DNA of 64,000 nucleotides from Sinorhizobium sp. 6-70 (GCF_030124375.1 NZ_JASKLS010000001.1:1-64000), one strand, 5' to 3'. Positions 1 to 8,522 are shown, numbered from the stretch's first letter. Program-made: numbers and translations. Notes: generated by a model not told the origin, from the letters alone.

Positions 1-1
1 G

Positions 2-74
2 CACGCCCAACGGGACTCGAACCCGTGTTTCCGCCGTGAAAGGGCGGCGTCCTAGACCGCTAGACGATGGGCGC
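2..74 (-). tRNA. tRNA-Glu (anticodon TTC)
   Basis: Read on the minus strand this folds as a complete cloverleaf. The acceptor stem GCGCCCA pairs with TGGGCGT (one G-T pair at the end), the anticodon stem CCGCC/GGCGG encloses the loop CTTTCAC, and a GGTTCGAGTCC T arm is present. The TTC anticodon reads glutamate. The 3' end lies at the window edge, so the CCA end cannot be judged. Confidence 0.95.
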
Positions 75-213
75 CCAAGACGAGGTGGCTTATAGAGAGG
101 CCTTTGGATTCCCGCAAGCGGCTAAATTCATTTTTCTCAAAAAAATGACAGCGCGATCGAACGGGCTTTCTTCACGATTTGTGAGAGCTTTTTGGTACCT
201 CGATCGCGACCCG

Positions 214-1515
214 TCAGCTCTTGCGCCGACGGCAGCGCCAGTTCCAGTCGCGCTCGGGACCGATGTCGATGTGGACCGATTCCGTGTGACAATAGGTGCC
301 GACGCCGCCGCGGCCCGGAATGCTGCGCAGGAAGCTCGCGAGTTCCCACTTGTTGACACCCTTGACCTGGATGTCGGCGGCTGCGCATCGCGTGTGGAGA
401 GACTGGCGTTTCCGGTTGACCTTGATCGCCCGCAGTCCGGAGGTCACCATAACCTTCTGGCCGTAGTGCCTCTCGACCGTCTTCAGCATCTCGAGAAGCT
501 CTGGCCTGAAGCAGCCGGTTTCCACCCTCTCTGTCTGCAACACGAGGCCGTTCGGCGCGAGACGGGCGAGGCCGGACAGTGCCGCCGTCTGGACTGGTGC
601 GTCCTCCTCGTCGGCGACGTGATCTTCATGCTCCATGCTGAAAAGCGGATTCATGTTGACCCCAGGCAACGAACTGTAGGCGAGCGAGGCGACTTGCGGC
701 TGGCTCGCATCGCTCGCGGTGATGGTCTTCTTCTGCGTCTGCTGGACGGTGGGTTCGCCGTCTGACCGCGGCTTCTCCTTTCGCTTCGGTGCAAAGAGGC
801 TTGCAAGCGTCCAGGTCTTGGTCCTTTGCTGCGTCTCACCCTCTTTTTTCGCCGGATCGACCGGTTGACCGGGATTCGCTTGCGGAAGCGTCGCCGGATC
901 CACCGAGGCAACTTCTACCGGCTGCAACTCGACCGGCACTTTTCCGGACAGTGCAGCTTGCGCGCTGAGCGGGAGCGGAACGACGAGCGGAAGGTCGGCG
1001 TCTGTCGCCGGCTCGCTCGCGGCCGCCCCTGCAACGGTCGGCTCTTCAGCCTGCGTCTCGTTGTTGGCGCCCTCTTGCGGTGGGGCGGCGGGCTCGGCCA
1101 TGGTTTGCCCGTTGCTGAAGAGGCTATTGTTTGTCGCATTGACTGCTGTTGGTTGCGTCAGGACAGCGTTGCCGCGGGCTGCACCTGCCGCCTGGTTGGC
1201 ATCCGTTTGGCCATCAGCCGTGGCGGTGGGGGTTTGTCCGTAAATGCTGGACGAGGCGGCGCGAAGGCCCGTGCTCTGCATCGTCAACGATTGCTGTGTC
1301 GCCGCCGGATCGGTCTGGGCGGCAACGCCCGTGGCCTGCGGCACGGCCGTTCCGGAGTCGGCCGCGGTTTGCGCCTCGCCGCTTTCGGTCGCCGCCTGCG
1401 TCGGTGTCGCCGATTGCTGCGGCTTAAGGGAAGCCACCTCGTCGCCGGCCGACGACATGCAACCTGCCAATGCGAATAATGATACGGATAACGCGGCCGC
1501 GCGTCCGAACGTCAC
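214..1515 (-). CDS. Lipoprotein with C-terminal M15-type (D-Ala-D-Ala carboxypeptidase-like) peptidase domain
   Basis: About 433 residues. The N-terminus is a short lipoprotein signal with the lipobox LAGC near residue 19, so the protein is probably anchored in a membrane facing the periplasm. A long Ala/Gln/Thr/Pro-rich linker without clear folds covers roughly residues 20-300. The last ~110 residues resemble peptidase family M15A: LHTRCAAAD gives an H-x6-D pair and SVHIDIG gives the third histidine, the usual zinc ligands, so a murein peptide substrate is likely. I chose the GTG at 1515 because GGAGGGG (1528-1534) precedes it and the signal peptide then has a normal length. The in-frame ATG at 1599 would add 28 residues without signal character. 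The long disordered linker suggests reach from the membrane into the peptidoglycan. Substrate and physiological role are inferred from the family only. Confidence 0.8.
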   Translation of the reverse strand: MTFGRAAALSVSLFALAGCMSSAGDEVASLKPQQSATPTQAATESGEAQTAADSGTAVPQATGVAAQTDPAATQQSLTMQSTGLRAASSSIYGQTPTATADGQTDANQAAGAARGNAVLTQPTAVNATNNSLFSNGQTMAEPAAPPQEGANNETQAEEPTVAGAAASEPATDADLPLVVPLPLSAQAALSGKVPVELQPVEVASVDPATLPQANPGQPVDPAKKEGETQQRTKTWTLASLFAPKRKEKPRSDGEPTVQQTQKKTITASDASQPQVASLAYSSLPGVNMNPLFSMEHEDHVADEEDAPVQTAALSGLARLAPNGLVLQTERVETGCFRPELLEMLKTVERHYGQKVMVTSGLRAIKVNRKRQSLHTRCAAADIQVKGVNKWELASFLRSIPGRGGVGTYCHTESVHIDIGPERDWNWRCRRRKS

Positions 1516-1958
1516 GAACGCGCATTTCCCCTCCAGATGTTGCAACGTCTTATCCCCGCTCTCCGTGCACGTCTGAGGCTTTCGTCCTCGCACATGCATT
1601 AAGTCTCAGTTCCGAAACATCGCCCCAGAACAAACAACTCATTTTCCTCGCGGTGAGCAAAAGCCACACCACGGGAAAGGTCAGGCCAAGTAAAGGGCTT
1701 TGGCGCCGCAATTGATTGCGAAGCAGAACCCCGTTTCAACGTCTGGTGCGCAAAGTTAATGAACATCGCGCAATTTGTAAACCTGCACTAACCTTTTCGT
1801 GCCTTCACGATAGATACGCAAAAAAGGCCCGGCATCCTGGCCGGGCCGAAGATCATTCGTCGATGTGTCCGATCTTTCGGGCTTCGCCTTGGGTGCCGTG
1901 CCAAGCGGACCACGCCGATGACACGGTTGGAAGCTACTCAGCCGAAATTGCGCGGAGC
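1516..1958. other. Intergenic region between two minus-strand genes
   Basis: It holds the 5' leader of the lipoprotein gene and the gloA terminator at 1820-1847. I see no further gene, tRNA or repeat here. Confidence 0.6.
1820..1847 (-). terminator. Rho-independent terminator downstream of gloA
   Basis: On the minus strand an 8-bp perfect stem (GGCCCGGC with GCCGGGCC, 6-base loop) is followed by six T residues. It lies about 110 bases after the gloA stop codon and reads in the gloA direction. Confidence 0.85.
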
Positions 1959-2399
1959 TTACCAGCTGCCGGTATTGGCCATCGAAGCCCAGGGCTCCTG
2001 CGCGGGTAGATGCTCGCCTTTCTGAAGGATCTCGAACGAAATTCCGTCCGGTGAGCGGACAAACGCCATGTGCCCGTCGCGCGGAGGACGGTTGATGGTC
2101 ACGCCGTTGTCCATCAGATGTTTGCAGAAGCCGTAGATGTCGTCCACTTCGTAGGCGAGATGGCCGAAGTTGCGGCCGCCCGTATAGTCCTCGGTGTCCC
2201 AGTTATAGGTGAGTTCGAGGCAGGGGGAGCCTCCGTCCTTGGCCTGGTCGACGTCGCCGGGCGCGGTAAGAAAGACCAACGTGAATCGGCCTTTTTCGTT
2301 TTCGTACCGGCGGATTTCCTGGAGGCCGAAGAGCGTGCAGTAGAAGTGAAGAGCCTGGTCCAGGTCCTTTACACGAACCATCGTGTGCAGATAGCGCAT
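1959..2399 (-). CDS. gloA: Lactoylglutathione lyase (glyoxalase I)
   Basis: 146 residues, the normal length of proteobacterial glyoxalase I. It converts the hemithioacetal of methylglyoxal and glutathione to S-lactoylglutathione in the cytosol. The four metal ligands expected for the family can be placed: His in the N-terminal LHTMVRV, Glu in ELTYNW, His in FGHLAYEV and Glu in FEILQK near the end. The motif PDGISFEIL is typical. The frame is open 30 codons further upstream, but the ATG at 2399 matches the conserved start MRYLHTMVRV. The gene has its own terminator and seems to be monocistronic. The short tail after the last ligand (about 20 residues) is unremarkable. Confidence 0.95.
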   Translation of the reverse strand: MRYLHTMVRVKDLDQALHFYCTLFGLQEIRRYENEKGRFTLVFLTAPGDVDQAKDGGSPCLELTYNWDTEDYTGGRNFGHLAYEVDDIYGFCKHLMDNGVTINRPPRDGHMAFVRSPDGISFEILQKGEHLPAQEPWASMANTGSW

Positions 2400-2593
2400 T
2401 GGGTTGTCCCTGTTTCTGAGAATATGTCGTATACTTAGCCTGCAGCAAGCCAGAGGCAAGGCTGCGTCCCCATAAATGACCCCGGCCAAAATATGTCGAG
2501 GGACTTGCGCATGCGCGGCGGGACGATGTTATTCTGGTCACTAAGAATCAGTTAACCGTATCAAGAGTTGCGCGTAAACGAGGGGCTGGGAGA

Positions 2594-3172
2594 ATGGCGG
2601 ATAGAACATCTTCGAAAGACGTCATCCACAATGACGACTTTGGCAATGACGCCCTTGACCTCATCGAAATTACAGGCGTTATCAAGTGGTTCGACGTGGC
2701 CAAGGGCTTCGGCTTTATTGTGCCCGACAACGGCATGCAGGATGTATTGCTGCATGTTACCTGCCTGCGGCGCGACGGCTATCAGACGGTTCTTGAGGGT
2801 GCGCGCGTCGTCGCGCTTGTTCAGAAACGGGACCGCGGATACCAGGCTTTCCGCATTCTCTCGATGGATCAATCGACTGCCGTCCATCCTTCTCAGCTTC
2901 CCCCGGTCAGAACACATGTTCAGGTTACGCCGACCAGTGGCCTCGAACGCGTGCTCGTAAAGTGGTTCAACCGCACCAAAGGTTTTGGCTTCCTGACACG
3001 GGGTGAGGGGACCGAAGACATCTTCGTGCACATGGAGACGCTGCGCCGTTTCGGGCTCACGGAACTGCGGCCCGGCCAGGTGGTGTTGGTGCGCTTCGGC
3101 GACGGCGAAAAGGGTCTGATGGCTGCGGAAATTCATCCCGACGGTCCGACGCCAACCAACCGGTCACACTGA
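2594..3172 (+). CDS. Double cold-shock-domain (CspA-like) nucleic-acid-binding protein
   Basis: 192 residues with two cold-shock domains in tandem. The first, about residues 25-95, carries GVIKWFDVAKGFGFIVPD. The second, about 115-180, carries VKWFNRTKGFGFL and DIFVHMETLRRFG. The RNP1-like KGFGF motifs are intact in both, so binding of single-stranded RNA or DNA is expected. The two-domain form is common in Rhizobiales and differs from the ~70-residue single-domain Csp proteins. The first domain has LLHVTCLRRDG where the second has FVHMETLRRFG, a shared family pattern. The stop codon overlaps the next start by one base, so the two are translationally coupled. Confidence 0.9.
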   Translation: MADRTSSKDVIHNDDFGNDALDLIEITGVIKWFDVAKGFGFIVPDNGMQDVLLHVTCLRRDGYQTVLEGARVVALVQKRDRGYQAFRILSMDQSTAVHPSQLPPVRTHVQVTPTSGLERVLVKWFNRTKGFGFLTRGEGTEDIFVHMETLRRFGLTELRPGQVVLVRFGDGEKGLMAAEIHPDGPTPTNRSH

Positions 3173-3651
3173 TGGCTTCGTCTCTCCGCATATCTGCAAG
3201 AAGCGCCGTCGCGGCGCTTTTTTTGTTTTCGTTGTTCGTTTCTGCGGTTTTCGCCGACGTTTCCTTTGGGCGCGACAAGTTGCGTCTTTTGACCGGGACT
3301 GGCGCCCATGACCTGACGGTCGAACTCGCGGTCGACCCGGGCCAGCGCGAGCAGGGGCTGATGTATCGCCGCCAGATGGCCCCGGATCACGGCATGCTGT
3401 TCGATTTTGGCGAGACGCGTCGGGTGATGATGTGGATGAAAAACACTTACCTGCCGCTGGATATGCTCTTTGTCGCGCGCGATGGAACGGTTCGCACGAT
3501 TCATGAAAACGCCGTGCCCTTGTCCGAGACAATCATCGATTCCGGTGAGCCGGTGGCGTTTGTACTCGAGCTCAACGCCGGTACGGTGAAACGACTCGGC
3601 ATAGAGCCCGGCGACCGCCTCGAAGGTTCCCGGATCCCGGCCGCAAATTGA
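3172..3651 (+). CDS. Exported DUF192 family protein
   Basis: 159 residues. An N-terminal signal peptide (RSAVAALFLFSLFVSAVFA, about residues 9-27) is followed by a DUF192 domain that fills the rest of the protein. The domain is recognised by VDPGQREQGLMYRR, MLFDFGETRRVMMWMKNT, PLDMLFV and a final LELNAGTVKRLGIEPGDRL. Its biochemical function is not established. The ATG overlaps the TGA of the cold-shock gene (CTGATGG), so both are made from one message; this pairing is frequent in rhizobia. The mature protein probably works in the periplasm. Confidence 0.88.
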   Translation: MASSLRISARSAVAALFLFSLFVSAVFADVSFGRDKLRLLTGTGAHDLTVELAVDPGQREQGLMYRRQMAPDHGMLFDFGETRRVMMWMKNTYLPLDMLFVARDGTVRTIHENAVPLSETIIDSGEPVAFVLELNAGTVKRLGIEPGDRLEGSRIPAAN

Positions 3652-3730
3652 GTGCGCCGCGACCTACTGCTGGGCACAAAATTCATGTTGCAGGCACGAG
3701 GCGAAGCGTGTATCTCCGCCCTCGTTGGTA

Positions 3731-3807
<77 letters not shown>

Positions 3808-4080
3808 CTTAATTCCCCTGAAATCATTGATATTTCGCGTTTCGTTTGATGATTTTCAGACGCCAGTGTGCGAGCACGGGATGAACCAGTGACGTAGAAG
3901 AGAAGTTCGCCTCTGATCCGCTTCTGCTGGTTCGCATCCAACCGCGTAGCCGCGCCGGTGGCGCATTGCCAGTGCGGCATCGCAAGCTGTCGGAAAAGCG
4001 TCATTTTCCCGTCATCGGTCATTCCGTTTTGGATCAATCTGCGCTAAGGGAAGACGCACGGCGGGACTAGAGCCATGCCG

Positions 4081-4160
4081 TGCTGCTGCACAATTCCTTA
4101 ATTGGAGTCGATTTAAGCTCGGGAATTATGCAGCAAATAGACGTGTTGCAGCGATGGTTG
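4081..4160. repeat. RIME-like palindromic mosaic element (GCAGCAA family), copy 1
   Basis: TGCTGCA-ca-ATTCC (4084-4097) pairs with GGAAT-ta-TGCAGCA (4122-4135). The loop contains the TTAA/GATTTAA core shared with the copies near 45.85 and 51.44 kb, and a GTTGCAGCG tail follows, as in those copies. It lies between tRNA-Pro and the complex I subunit gene. The stretch 3808-4080 before it holds nothing else I can identify. Confidence 0.65.
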
Positions 4161-4211
4161 GCGTGTCAAAGCCACGGCGCTGCGATGGATAAACGGGAGC
4201 CGTTCAAGACA

Positions 4212-4517
4212 ATGTCCGCGAAGATCTATCGTCCCGCAAAGACAGCCATGCAGTCCGGCAAGGCCAAGACGCATCTGTGGGTGTTGGAGTTCGATCAGGA
4301 AAAGCCGCGTACCATTGACCCGATCATGGGATATACAAGCTCTGGCGACATGCGCCAGCAACTGCGGCTCACCTTCGAAAGCGCGGAACAGGCAATCGCC
4401 TACGCTGAGCGCAACGGCATAGACTACCGCGTGATCGCGCCGAAGGATTCGACGCGCAAGAATGTGTCCTATTCGGACAATTTCCGTTTCAACCGGATGC
4501 AGCCCTGGACCCACTGA
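4212..4517 (+). CDS. NADH dehydrogenase (complex I) accessory subunit, NDUFS4/ETC C1 family
   Basis: 101 residues. The protein matches the ETC complex I subunit family (mitochondrial NDUFS4, 18 kDa): a start of the type AKIYRPAKTAMQSG, then WVLEFDQE, the DPIMGYTSSGD motif, and the C-terminal region FESAEQAIAYAERNGIDYRV. This is an accessory subunit found in alphaproteobacteria and mitochondria and absent from E. coli complex I. It binds the peripheral arm near the FMN-containing module. The frame is open upstream to 4080, but that extension lies within a mosaic repeat, so the ATG at 4212 (MSAKIYRP) is the start. The gene stands alone, far from any nuo cluster, followed 35 bases later by tRNA-Arg. 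Confidence 0.88.
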   Translation: MSAKIYRPAKTAMQSGKAKTHLWVLEFDQEKPRTIDPIMGYTSSGDMRQQLRLTFESAEQAIAYAERNGIDYRVIAPKDSTRKNVSYSDNFRFNRMQPWTH

Positions 4518-4552
4518 GGTTCTGGCAAGTCCGCAAGAGGGCAACGCCCTAC

Positions 4553-4629
<77 letters not shown>

Positions 4630-4732
4630 AACCACCATGTAACTATTTGATTTTATTTAAGGTGAGACAGAACAGGGTCATCGGTGCGACTGTTCGCAAG
4701 GCGTTCTGAAGCGGCCTTCGGCGGAGCGCTCC

Positions 4733-5647
4733 TTACCGGCTTCCTTCGCGAAGACCTCGGCCATCGGGAGCAGGCTCCAGCCGTACAGTGCCATCGCCGG
4801 GCCCGTGTTCCTCCGTGGCTGGTGGCTCATCGGAGGCGCATCCTTTTTTCTCTGGGCTGCGCTCGGCCGCCTGAAGTAGATTGCCGCCACCGGCCTCACT
4901 GAATTTGAGCGGCGGTCCCTCATGCTCGAACTTCCTCACGCGCTGGTCGTAGCTCGGCGAAATCGTGCCCAGCACCCGGTCCCAGAACGAGAAATAGTTG
5001 CCGTAGTTGTACCGAAATCCCGAATGGTGCTGATCATGGAAACTCGTGCACAGCAAAGGGGACGGATAACGCGTTGTCGATGAGGCGAAATACTCGAACC
5101 CACAATGTCCGAACATGCCGTTGAAATGTTCGAACAGCCTTTGTCCGATGAGAATCGCTGGCGGAAACGGGACGACAAAGACGATTACGGCTGAGAACCC
5201 CTGCAGTAGAAAATTGTCGAAGACATCCTCCGAATAGGTGCTCCAGATCGTTGGTGCGACACTCTTGTGATGAAGCGCGTGCAGGGGGTAGAGCCACTTC
5301 GTATGGAGCAGCCGGTGCATGAAATAGAACCAGGTGTCATAGAGAAACATGCACAGGACAAAGAGCGGCACCGCCGCCCACCAAGTGAGGGCCCAGGGCG
5401 CCGGCGTCCAACCCTTTTGCTGGGCGTAGAGGCCGATGGTCAGCGGCAGGCAAGCGCTGAACATCGAAGCGAGGCTCTGGCGGATTTCCGCATTGCGGCG
5501 TTTGTCGGACCCGCGCCCCTTCTGAATCTTCCGCTCAGGATTGCGGTTGTTGACCCAGGTGAGACCATAACCAAGGGCGAAATAGGTAACGACTGTCGTG
5601 GCGTAGAATCCGAACAGAAACAGAAGATAGAACAGTTCGTCCGACAT
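4733..5647 (-). CDS. Sterol desaturase / fatty acid hydroxylase superfamily membrane protein
   Basis: About 304 residues. Several hydrophobic segments lie in the first two thirds. The histidine clusters of the non-haem di-iron hydroxylase superfamily are present in order: HRLLH, then HALHHKS, and later FHDQHHSG. The downstream motif NYGNYFSFWDRVLGT is also typical. It probably inserts oxygen into a lipid in the inner membrane; the substrate cannot be told. The ATG at 5647 follows GGGGT at good spacing, and a GTG two codons upstream is the alternative. The last ~50 residues are charged, lack family motifs and may be disordered. Neighbours on either side are non-coding, so it seems to be a single-gene unit. 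Confidence 0.8.
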   Translation of the reverse strand: MSDELFYLLFLFGFYATTVVTYFALGYGLTWVNNRNPERKIQKGRGSDKRRNAEIRQSLASMFSACLPLTIGLYAQQKGWTPAPWALTWWAAVPLFVLCMFLYDTWFYFMHRLLHTKWLYPLHALHHKSVAPTIWSTYSEDVFDNFLLQGFSAVIVFVVPFPPAILIGQRLFEHFNGMFGHCGFEYFASSTTRYPSPLLCTSFHDQHHSGFRYNYGNYFSFWDRVLGTISPSYDQRVRKFEHEGPPLKFSEAGGGNLLQAAERSPEKKGCASDEPPATEEHGPGDGTVRLEPAPDGRGLREGSR

Positions 5648-6422
5648 CGGCACCCCACAGCCCGAGCCAAATCGTGCCGCTGGAAGATGCCATGCTGTTT
5701 CGGCAATTCAAAGTGGAAATGCGCGTCGGCAAGACGGAGGGAGGTTGCCGCAGCCGAGGCCCCCATGTGGAGGGCCTCCATTTGGAGATATTTCTCGATC
5801 CCGCCCGCGGACCCCTCCCGCCCGAGATCGCTGTTCCAGACGAGATCCGGCCGCGTGTTGACGGCGGTTGAATTGCGCTCCCCGTGCCAGCCTACAAAAC
5901 CCGCTCTCTGGAGGCGGATTGTACGTGGCTAAGAGAACTGCAACGCGGGCTGCTCGCTCAGGCTGACGAAGGGGAAGGTCTGATCCCGGGATTCCGGTAT
6001 GCAGCAACGGCAGACGAGGATCGGCCCGGTCATCGTAGCGCGGGAGGCTTCAACCTGCGCAGTAGCTTTCGGGTGTTCACGTTGACAAATCTAGATTTAG
6101 CGATCTCTAAACGTTGAATGAACGCAACGCGAACAATCGCCAAACGGTTGTGGAACGCTACATATTCGTCACATTGGTGTAGGCTGTCACGGGATTCATC
6201 ACCGCCTCTCTCGTCAGCCGTCGATTTCGAATCACCCTCTTCGATATGGCCTTTCGGCAATCCTATCGGCCGCTGGCGAGACTCTCAAAACACTGGCCCT
6301 CGTGCAGGCGAAACCGCGTATACACGGACCCCTTGTGCGGCCCTCAACCACTAAAATCTGAGAGTTGAGCCGAGATGATGGAACCGCCACTATTCCTTCT
6401 GCCTAAATTCGGGGAGATGACT
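5648..6422. other. Long gap without a convincing gene
   Basis: Open frames exist on both strands, but their translations are Arg/Pro/Ser-rich and without domain character. A promoter-like pair TTGACA (6082-6087) and CTCTAA (6105-6110) with 17-base spacing points right, but the ATG after it opens only a low-complexity frame. The stretch may be decayed coding DNA. Confidence 0.45.
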
Positions 6423-6557
6423 ATGGACGCTGATCTGACCGAGTTGTTCATGGGGATAGGTGCGGCATTGCTCGTGCTTGTGACATTGGTCGCGATTGCG
6501 CCCGAGGTCGGGGGGCCGACGGATACCGTTGCAGTCTCTATTGCTTCTGCATGGTAG
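6423..6557 (+). CDS. Possible 44-residue single-span membrane protein
   Basis: A GGGGAG ribosome binding site (6411-6416) stands six bases before the ATG. The peptide has an acidic N-terminus (MDADLTELF), one hydrophobic segment (about residues 10-27, GIGAALLVLVTLVAIAP) and a short polar tail. I recognise no family. The good start site and the clear membrane segment are the only support. It sits in a region of small stress-type genes, but no GGAAC promoter precedes it. Confidence 0.35.
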   Translation: MDADLTELFMGIGAALLVLVTLVAIAPEVGGPTDTVAVSIASAW

Positions 6558-7272
6558 GAAGTCTTTCCTGCGGCGTTTCGACGTGTGGTCGGCGTCAAAC
6601 CGCCCCGCCTGCAACGGGATTGACCTCCGATTTCTCGCTTGTGTCCTTGCGCCCGGTGGCTGAACGGTGGTCGGCGCGATCGACGATGGGTTCCTCATCG
6701 GCGACCCGTGCAGCGGCACCAATCAACAAAAAAGGCCGGGCTGAACCCGACCTTCCTGTAGCCATTGCCAGTACATCCGTGGTCAATGACGATGTTGCTG
6801 TTTTCTTAGTTGCTGAACGTGACGAGAGCGTGACAAAGGCGTGATGCGATCAGTCGTCCCGGTATCGCAGATCATGGTGGATGAAGCCGACGAGAGCGTC
6901 TTGATGCCGAGCCGTTGACCGGCCATCACAGTTGAGATGCGTCCGCAGGCATTTAAACGTTGCGCATGCGGCCGCTGCCAGCGGTCAAAGCGACATCGCG
7001 CCCGAGTTCGGCTTCCCGACGCAACGCGCTGAACCATCGCCTCAACGCGAGGAGAAATGAAGGTCCCAGAACGGGGCAGAAGGGACTATTGGGGCGTCGC
7101 TCTGGGACCTCACGCGCTCACGCCGGCATTGGGGATAATCCGCCGTTGGCGCTCAACGGCTGCAATATGTGTCAGGAGGAACATTCCGCAACGACCCTAG
7201 GACTTATGGCTGTGCGCTTTGGGACGAAGGTCGGACACATGTCCTTTTTCGGCTACCTCCGGCGGGTTCGCC
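6558..7272. other. Gap holding an orphan terminator element and a perfect inverted repeat
   Basis: No supported gene. It contains a minus-strand terminator-like hairpin at 6728-6753 with a conserved upstream block, and a 10-bp perfect inverted repeat (7061-7070 with 7101-7110). A 47-codon frame at 7057-7200 has a GAGGAG site but an unconvincing product. Confidence 0.5.
6728..6753 (-). terminator. Orphan rho-independent terminator, copy 1 of a duplicated element
   Basis: On the minus strand AGGTCGGG pairs with CCCGGCCT through one G-T pair and is followed by six T residues. On the plus strand the same position would be a C-A mismatch, so the hairpin favours minus-strand RNA. No gene ends nearby on that strand. 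The 25 bases upstream resemble the sequence before the moeA-side terminator at 26.36 kb. Confidence 0.65.
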
Positions 7273-7297
7273 GGAACACTCTTGAACTCAACGGGTT
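7273..7297 (+). promoter_or_regulatory. Candidate EcfG/RpoE2 general-stress promoter
   Basis: GGAAC at 7273-7277, an 18-base spacer, and TT at 7296-7297 (ending GGTT). This fits GGAAC-N18/19-TT, the RpoE2 promoter form described for Sinorhizobium meliloti. The start codon of the next gene is 36 bases downstream. Confidence 0.65.
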
Positions 7298-7332
7298 CGG
7301 CTTCGGAAGGGATTTTATTTGGAGTACTTCCG

Positions 7333-8127
7333 ATGATGAAAGGTATCCTCATAAAGAGCGCAATTGCTTTGAGTGTGGGCGTCGCCTACACGCCTGCTCT
7401 CGCGCAGACCGAGCAGCCGGCACAAGGTCAATCCACCGAATGCCCGCCAGGCACCGAATGTCCGCAGGGCGGTGCACAGGGGCAGCAGCCCGATGCACAG
7501 GGCGGCGCGGTGCAACCGAACGGTGAAGGTACAGGTCAGGGCCAGCCAGATCAACCCACGGACGAGCAACAGCCTGGCGCTGAGCAGGGTGGACAGCAGT
7601 TGCAGCAGGACCAGCAGCAGCAACCCGATACCGGGACGCCAGAGCAGCAACAGCAGCAAGATCAGGGGGCTCCCGAATCAGAGCAGCCGAACCAACCCGA
7701 TGGCGAACAGCAGGCTCCGGAAGGCCAAACGGACCAGCAGCAGCCCGATCAAGGGCAGACCGACCAGCAGCAACCTGATCAGGGGCAGACCGAGCAGCAG
7801 CAGGGCGGAACCGATCAGCCCGCTGAGAGTGAACCGCAGCAGACCCAGAAGGGCGAGGCTACTGGCGGCGGCGATGTCAACGTGACGGTGGAGCAGAAGA
7901 CGGAAATAACGCAGATCGTCAAGGAAGAGAAGGTCGAGCCTGTCGACGTTGATTTCAACGTGACGGTCGGTGCAGCCGTCCCCCAAACCGTCGAACTGAG
8001 GCCTCTCCCGCCGCGTATCGTCAGGATCGTGCCAAAATATGAGGGCTATCGCTTCTTCGTCTTGGCCGATGGCCGGATCGTAATCGTCGAGCCTTCGTCG
8101 CTTAAGGTCGTCGTGATCCTGGCATAG
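7333..8127 (+). CDS. Exported Gln/Pro-rich protein with C-terminal DUF1236-like domain
   Basis: 264 residues. A signal peptide (cleavage expected after TPALA, residue 24) leads into about 150 residues dominated by Gln, Pro, Gly, Asp and Glu, including near-identical units of the form DQQQPDQGQT. The last ~80 residues look folded: a beta-rich segment with NVTVEQ, a second DFNVTVG, then VELRPLPPRIVRIVPKYEGYRFFVLADGRIVIVEP, split over two motifs resembling DUF1236. The first of two adjacent ATGs (7333) follows GGAG at 7321. A GGAAC-type stress promoter stands just upstream. The protein is probably periplasmic or envelope-bound; no activity can be assigned. Unit repeats in the linker suggest that its length varies between strains. 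Confidence 0.8.
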   Translation: MMKGILIKSAIALSVGVAYTPALAQTEQPAQGQSTECPPGTECPQGGAQGQQPDAQGGAVQPNGEGTGQGQPDQPTDEQQPGAEQGGQQLQQDQQQQPDTGTPEQQQQQDQGAPESEQPNQPDGEQQAPEGQTDQQQPDQGQTDQQQPDQGQTEQQQGGTDQPAESEPQQTQKGEATGGGDVNVTVEQKTEITQIVKEEKVEPVDVDFNVTVGAAVPQTVELRPLPPRIVRIVPKYEGYRFFVLADGRIVIVEPSSLKVVVILA

Positions 8128-8243
8128 CGTCGCCAAACCAATAAGTCCGTTACGCCTTGCAGTGTGCCTCGACTTCGCATCCGCCCAAGTGGTCTTTCTG
8201 CCTTGGCGCGTGGCAGCCGCGAGTCTGACGGAGCAAGGCGGGC

Positions 8244-8268
8244 GGAACTTCTGGGCTTTAGCCTTGTT
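8244..8268 (+). promoter_or_regulatory. Candidate EcfG/RpoE2 general-stress promoter
   Basis: GGAAC at 8244-8248, an 18-base spacer and TT at 8267-8268, ending TGTT. The next ATG (8289) is 20 bases downstream, with GGGAG between them. Confidence 0.65.
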
Positions 8269-8288
8269 AGTCTGGTCGGGAGAAGCGC

Positions 8289-8522
8289 ATGCCACCGCCA
8301 AAAGAGATGGATTTCGTGTTGGCCAGTCTTCCCTTGAGGATAGGGACCTATGTTCCCGATGATCTCATTGAAGACTGGTTCGCTCCAGGCAGAGGAATGA
8401 ATCCGCCAGCTCCGGCAGCACTGGCGGAAGCTGCATCTTACGGCCGGCGATTCGAGTGTGAATTCAAGCATTATCCCGAGCGCAAGGAGGGCGTTTTCTG
8501 GAAATGGGTACCAGCGATTTAA
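8289..8522 (+). CDS. Small hypothetical protein, 77 residues
   Basis: No family recognised. The ATG follows GGGAG closely and sits 20 bases after a GGAAC-type stress promoter, which supports it as a real gene. The product has no signal peptide or membrane span. Its C-terminal part (RRFECEFKHYPERKEGVFWKW) mixes charged and aromatic residues like a folded domain. The 3' end overlaps the next gene by 19 bases in another frame, and that gene's ribosome binding site lies inside this coding region, so the two are probably co-translated. Confidence 0.55.
   Translation: MPPPKEMDFVLASLPLRIGTYVPDDLIEDWFAPGRGMNPPAPAALAEAASYGRRFECEFKHYPERKEGVFWKWVPAI

Noticed and set aside
7057..7200. 47-codon frame with a GAGGAG site
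   Set aside because: The product is Arg-rich without helix or signal character, and the frame coincides with the inverted repeat at 7061-7110. Not supported well enough.
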